Shown one piece after another: positions 5,809 through 8,133 of a stretch of DNA of 8,133 nucleotides. The stretch comes from Dehalococcoidia bacterium UBA3254. GTDB lineage: Bacteria > Chloroflexota > Dehalococcoidia > Dehalococcoidales > UBA3254. Both the position numbers and the translations under genes were made by a program. Below the pieces are notes generated by a model that was given only the letters and a program-made list of their open reading frames with translations, was not told the origin of the DNA and ran no database searches. Position 1 is the first letter of the stretch; the number at the start of each line of letters is the position of its first letter. Where the stretch lies: positions 1 to 8,133 of the forward strand of contig DEUU01000453.1 in NCBI GenBank assembly GCA_002362735.1, read 5' to 3'.

Positions 5809-6372
5809 ATGTCGAAAAAATTGAAATGGTTAATTGGAGTAGTAGTGGCTGGGTTACTGATACTGGCGATAGCAGTCCCGGCTCTGGCGTCCGGGCCCAC
5901 GGGTACCCCTACTCCCTCTGGTACCACCCCACCCTGCGGTGGCTGTAATGGCGCAGAATATGGTCAGGGATTGGGTGGGGGTATGGATGATGTGGTCACC
6001 GGTTTATTGGGTATGACTGAAGAGCAAATCCAGGCAGAAAGACAGGCTGGTAAGAGCATGGTCCAGATCGCCGCAGCTAAAAACATCGATGAAAATACCT
6101 TGATCAATACCATCCTGACTGACAGAAAAGCGGATCTGGATAAGCTAGTCGCTGATCAGAAAATTACTCAAGTACAGGCTGATCAAATGTTGACCCAGAT
6201 GAAAGACAGAGTCATAACCATGGTCAACCGCACAACGACCGGTGCACCCGAATGGGCAGGCCAAGGCAATGGGGCGAGAAGTAATGGCAAAATGGGCAAC
6301 GCTGGTAATTGTACTCCAGGAACTGGAACTGGTCCCGGAGGTATGATGAGATTCGGCCGAACCAATCGCTGA
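5809..6372 (+). CDS. Secreted Gly-rich helical protein (DUF2680-like)
   Basis: The 187-residue product starts at an ATG with AGGAGG (5795-5800) 8 bases upstream. Residues 1-27 form a signal peptide: KKLK, a hydrophobic core (WLIGVVVAGLLILAIAV), then ALA before Ser28 as the likely cleavage site. A Thr/Pro/Gly linker with CGGC (Cys43, Cys46) follows. Residues about 65-140 are a helical domain, LLGMTEEQIQAERQAGKS through IAAAKNIDENTLI to ADQKITQVQADQM, like the DUF2680-type proteins common in anaerobic Firmicutes and Chloroflexota. The C-terminal 45 residues are Gly/Asn/Thr-rich with one Cys (168). Function of the family is unknown to me; it should act outside the membrane. It ends just before a terminator and so is probably a single-gene unit, though the iron-sulfur genes follow on the same strand. 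Confidence 0.85.
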   Translation: MSKKLKWLIGVVVAGLLILAIAVPALASGPTGTPTPSGTTPPCGGCNGAEYGQGLGGGMDDVVTGLLGMTEEQIQAERQAGKSMVQIAAAKNIDENTLINTILTDRKADLDKLVADQKITQVQADQMLTQMKDRVITMVNRTTTGAPEWAGQGNGARSNGKMGNAGNCTPGTGTGPGGMMRFGRTNR

Positions 6373-6393
6373 TCGTAAAACTGGAATTAGGGT

Positions 6394-6419
6394 AAGGGGG
6401 ATGGAAAAACATCCCCTTT
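6394..6419 (+). terminator. Intrinsic terminator after the secreted-protein gene
   Basis: AAGGGGGATG (6394-6403) pairs with CATCCCCTTT (6410-6419) around GAAAAA: ten base pairs with one G-U. The following tract (CCTTATATAA) is only modestly T-rich, so some read-through into the iron-sulfur genes is possible. Confidence 0.75.
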
Positions 6420-6460
6420 CCTTATATAATTACAAATCTATATAGTAAAGCCTTCAACAT

Positions 6461-6482
6461 TTAGATTAACAAATTTGTCTAA
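6461..6482. promoter_or_regulatory. AT-rich palindromic element upstream of the iron-sulfur genes
   Basis: ACAAATTTGT (6469-6478) is a perfect 10-bp palindrome, and TTAG (6461-6464) and CTAA (6479-6482) form an outer pair with an asymmetric 4-base insertion on the left. It lies 52 bases before the start codon at 6535, where an operator could sit. AT-rich palindromes arise easily by chance. Confidence 0.3.
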
Positions 6483-6534
6483 TAAAGCTCATTAATCCGG
6501 CAGGGTGACCGTAGATTTGCAGGAGATAAAAGCT

Positions 6535-7467
6535 ATGCAGGAGACCAAGAAAAAGCTGGCACCCGTGGCCCCGGGAGCAGGAAAGTTCTGGGATATTCGG
6601 CATTGGCGCTATCTGTCACAGTTGGGATTTTTCATTTTTATCGGTGTGATATTTTATCTTAAGTTAACCAATGGAGAAGGTAATGTAGCCGAAACAGAGG
6701 CCTATTGTCCATTAGGAGGATTTGAGAGCCTCTACTATTTTCTATTTGTAAGCAACGGGACCAGGTTTATTCAATCCACGCATCTTTCTAATCTGGTCCT
6801 CTTTATCGCTTTACTACTCACTGCGATTGCGGCCGGTGGATTCTTCTGTGGCTGGATCTGTCCCCTGGGTACTATTCAACAGGCCATCACAGGATTCAGA
6901 CGCTGGCTGCAAAAGAGGGTGAGTTTTCTGGCTGCATTCGGAAAATGGTTAAAAAATATCACGCAACCCCTCTCTTTCCTGGACCGCTGGCTAAAATATG
7001 CTAGATATCTGGTGTTGATCTGGATTATCTGGGGGACTATTACGGCAGGGGTGATGGTTTTTCGCGATGTGGATCCCTGGTCAGGCATCATTAATATGGC
7101 CGAAAATGGGATTACTGTTGGTTTCTGGGTGTTCATCGGCACTTTGGTAGCTGCTTTGATAGGCGACCGTGTCTGGTGTCGTTATCTCTGTCCGCTGGGG
7201 GCTATTGTGGGGCTAGTGGGAAAAATCGGCTTAATCAGGGTTCAAAGAGAGCCGAGTAAGTGTATCAATTGCAAACTGTGTACCCGCAAATGCCCTATGC
7301 ATATCCAGGTACACGAAAAAGGCAGAGTGTTGTCATCTGAATGCAATTCATGCCTCAACTGTGTGGATGTTTGTCCCAGCCCGGGCGCCCTGGATACCAG
7401 GATATGTTTGCCCGTTCCCAAGAAGAACACAGCAACTCATCTGGAGGGTGCGGCCAATGAACGGTAA
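6535..7467 (+). CDS. NapH-type membrane 4Fe-4S (polyferredoxin) protein
   Basis: I start the 310-residue product at the ATG at 6535, with AGGAG (6521-6525) nine bases upstream; a GTG at 6505 adds ten residues but has no SD. About five membrane helices are visible: residues 27-43, 86-104, 156-176, 195-210 and 216-233. Two membrane-border motifs, CGWICPLG (105-112) and CRYLCPLG (215-222), are typical of the NapH/NosR/CcoG polyferredoxin family, as is CPLGGFESLYYFL near residue 58. Two classical 4Fe-4S sites follow on the soluble C-terminus: CINCKLCTRKCP (243-254) and CNSCLNCVDVCP (270-281). Known relatives pass electrons between quinol or ferredoxin-like donors and periplasmic or membrane oxidoreductases. 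No NapG, NosZ or dehalogenase is in view, so the partner pathway is unknown. The stop overlaps the next gene start, indicating translational coupling. Confidence 0.92.
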   Translation: MQETKKKLAPVAPGAGKFWDIRHWRYLSQLGFFIFIGVIFYLKLTNGEGNVAETEAYCPLGGFESLYYFLFVSNGTRFIQSTHLSNLVLFIALLLTAIAAGGFFCGWICPLGTIQQAITGFRRWLQKRVSFLAAFGKWLKNITQPLSFLDRWLKYARYLVLIWIIWGTITAGVMVFRDVDPWSGIINMAENGITVGFWVFIGTLVAALIGDRVWCRYLCPLGAIVGLVGKIGLIRVQREPSKCINCKLCTRKCPMHIQVHEKGRVLSSECNSCLNCVDVCPSPGALDTRICLPVPKKNTATHLEGAANER

Positions 7468-7867
7468 TATGGAGTCTGTTAAAACTAAGAATGTCAAAGT
7501 GGTCACCAGCCGCAGCTGGAAATCCTGGCGGGTGAATATCTTTGTTTTCATGTGTATCGGCCTGCTCCTATTTTTAGGTACCTGCGAAGGCGCTCAGCTG
7601 ATGGGCAAGTGGAGTACGGCAACCAGAAAAATACTCGCTGGGAGTACGGTGTCTTCTTCTAATGGCGCTAATCCAGCTGAAGTCAAAGGATCCATGACCA
7701 TCCAGGCAGTACTTACCACCTATAACGTATCCTGGGAAGAATTGAGTAAACAATTCAATATACCGGCCGATACTCCATCGAATTCGCAGCTCAAAACGCT
7801 CGAAGCGGTTGCTCCAGACTTTTCGGTAGATAAGTTACGCACCTGGCTAACGGAAAGGGCCAGGTAG
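7457..7867 (+). CDS. Small membrane-anchored partner of the iron-sulfur protein
   Basis: The 136-residue product starts at the ATG at 7457, eleven bases inside the end of the preceding gene, with GGAGGG (7443-7448) upstream; a longer frame from 7361 lies wholly within the iron-sulfur gene and is rejected. Residues 20-26 are basic (SWKSWRV), then one membrane helix covers residues 27-50, with Cys33 and Cys43. A Ser/Gly/Asn linker follows, then a compact C-terminal domain (residues 79-136): GSMTIQAVLTTYNVSWEELS, then FNIPADTP, then LKTLEAV and DFSVDKLRTWL. I recall this MTLxEVxxxYGIxxxxLxxxLxIP type domain attached to or beside NapH-like proteins in anaerobes, including fused C-terminal copies. 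It probably acts as a subunit or assembly partner; no catalytic residues are seen. Confidence 0.85.
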   Translation: MNGNMESVKTKNVKVVTSRSWKSWRVNIFVFMCIGLLLFLGTCEGAQLMGKWSTATRKILAGSTVSSSNGANPAEVKGSMTIQAVLTTYNVSWEELSKQFNIPADTPSNSQLKTLEAVAPDFSVDKLRTWLTERAR

Positions 7868-7893
7868 TTTCGAATTTATTTTTTAGATTTATC

Positions 7894-7925
7894 AAGGTCT
7901 CATTCTCGAGAGTGAGACCTTTTTC
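7894..7925 (+). terminator. Strong intrinsic terminator closing the iron-sulfur operon
   Basis: AAGGTCTCA (7894-7902) pairs perfectly with TGAGACCTT (7913-7921) around TTCTCGAGAG, followed by TTTC. It lies 27 bases after the stop at 7867. The stem is symmetric, so it could also serve transcripts arriving from the right, where AAAATAAATTC supplies A residues on the other side. Confidence 0.88.
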
Positions 7926-7990
7926 TATTTTATAATGAATGGCTGTTTTTCAGTTTTCACTATTTGGCATCTATTAAAGATCTAAAAACA

Positions 7991-8004
7991 CATAATTTCT
8001 CCAT
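7991..8004. repeat. 14-mer shared with the 5286-5808 intergenic region
   Basis: CATAATTTCTCCAT occurs here and at 5725-5738, where it covers the start of the possible micro-ORF. On the minus strand both contain ATGGAGAAATTATG. The frame here closes almost at once, so this copy encodes nothing. Confidence 0.35.
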
Positions 8005-8070
8005 GATTTCTTCACGGGGTTTCCAAATCGCCCTGCTACACTGGTAGTTAGAGACTGAATGTTATGTATT

Positions 8071-8083
8071 AAACGTGAGGGTC
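8071..8083 (+). repeat. Intergenic 13-mer, copy 2
   Basis: This is the second AAACGTGAGGGTC, in the same orientation as the copy at 5609-5621 and also outside any recognised gene. The relative order with the CATAATTTCTCCAT element is reversed between the two regions. Confidence 0.35.
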
Positions 8084-8133
8084 CCGTGTTAAAACTCTTG
8101 AAGAATTCCAATTATTATATCTCCAGCCATAAA

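Larger units (their letters stand above)
7926..8133. other. Right-end intergenic sequence
   Basis: No gene can be supported here. The minus-strand frame is open from the window edge to a stop at 8089-8091 (15 codons, ending GDIIIGILQEF), which could be the end of a gene entering from the right. It is too short to call. Confidence 0.4.

Noticed and set aside
8089..8133. Minus-strand open frame entering from the right edge
   Set aside because: Only 15 codons are visible, so coding status cannot be judged.

Overview
This 8.1 kb window is about 43% G+C by eye and reads as bacterial. Nearly every credible gene has a Shine-Dalgarno (SD) sequence, and there are intrinsic terminators and no introns. 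The gene mix suggests an anaerobic member of the Chloroflexota, perhaps Dehalococcoidia: a small secreted helical protein, a NapH-type membrane iron-sulfur protein with a small partner, an alpha/beta hydrolase remnant and a CetZ-like tubulin. That assignment is an inference from protein style. There is no rRNA, tRNA, CRISPR array or transposase in view.

Layout. Positions 1-734 (+) hold the 3' end of a larger gene cut by the window edge, with a faint resemblance to radical SAM protein C-termini, followed by a 100-residue Lys/Glu/Ala-rich coiled-coil protein. Positions 735-2379 (+) are gene-poor and look partly decayed. They contain an HNH-nuclease-like protein whose usual Asp-His catalytic pair reads Asn-Tyr, a 450-base stretch without a credible gene, and the C-terminal part of an alpha/beta hydrolase that lacks its nucleophile half and its usual acid yet has a perfect SD. 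Positions 2380-5285 (-) carry a probable two-gene operon. The upstream gene is a CetZ/FtsZ-like tubulin GTPase with its nucleotide-binding and catalytic loops intact. The downstream gene encodes a long protein with an acidic, Ser-rich N-terminal region, five 19-residue tandem repeats, a basic linker and a GNAT-like C-terminal domain. Positions 5286-5808 are a long divergent intergenic region with a perfect 14-bp palindrome of LacI-operator type, a hairpin, a 13-mer that recurs near the window end, and a possible 35-codon CxxC micro-ORF. Positions 5809-7867 (+) hold a secreted Gly-rich helical protein ending in a terminator, then a translationally coupled pair: a NapH-type polyferredoxin membrane protein and a small membrane-anchored partner, closed by a strong terminator. 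Positions 7926-8133 contain no demonstrable gene.

How the genes may work together. The tubulin and the repeat/GNAT protein are same-strand neighbours 101 bases apart and are probably co-transcribed. I know of no described system pairing a CetZ-like tubulin with a repeat-bearing GNAT protein, so this is the best candidate here for something new. The iron-sulfur pair probably forms a membrane electron-transfer module; the electron donor and acceptor are not in the window.
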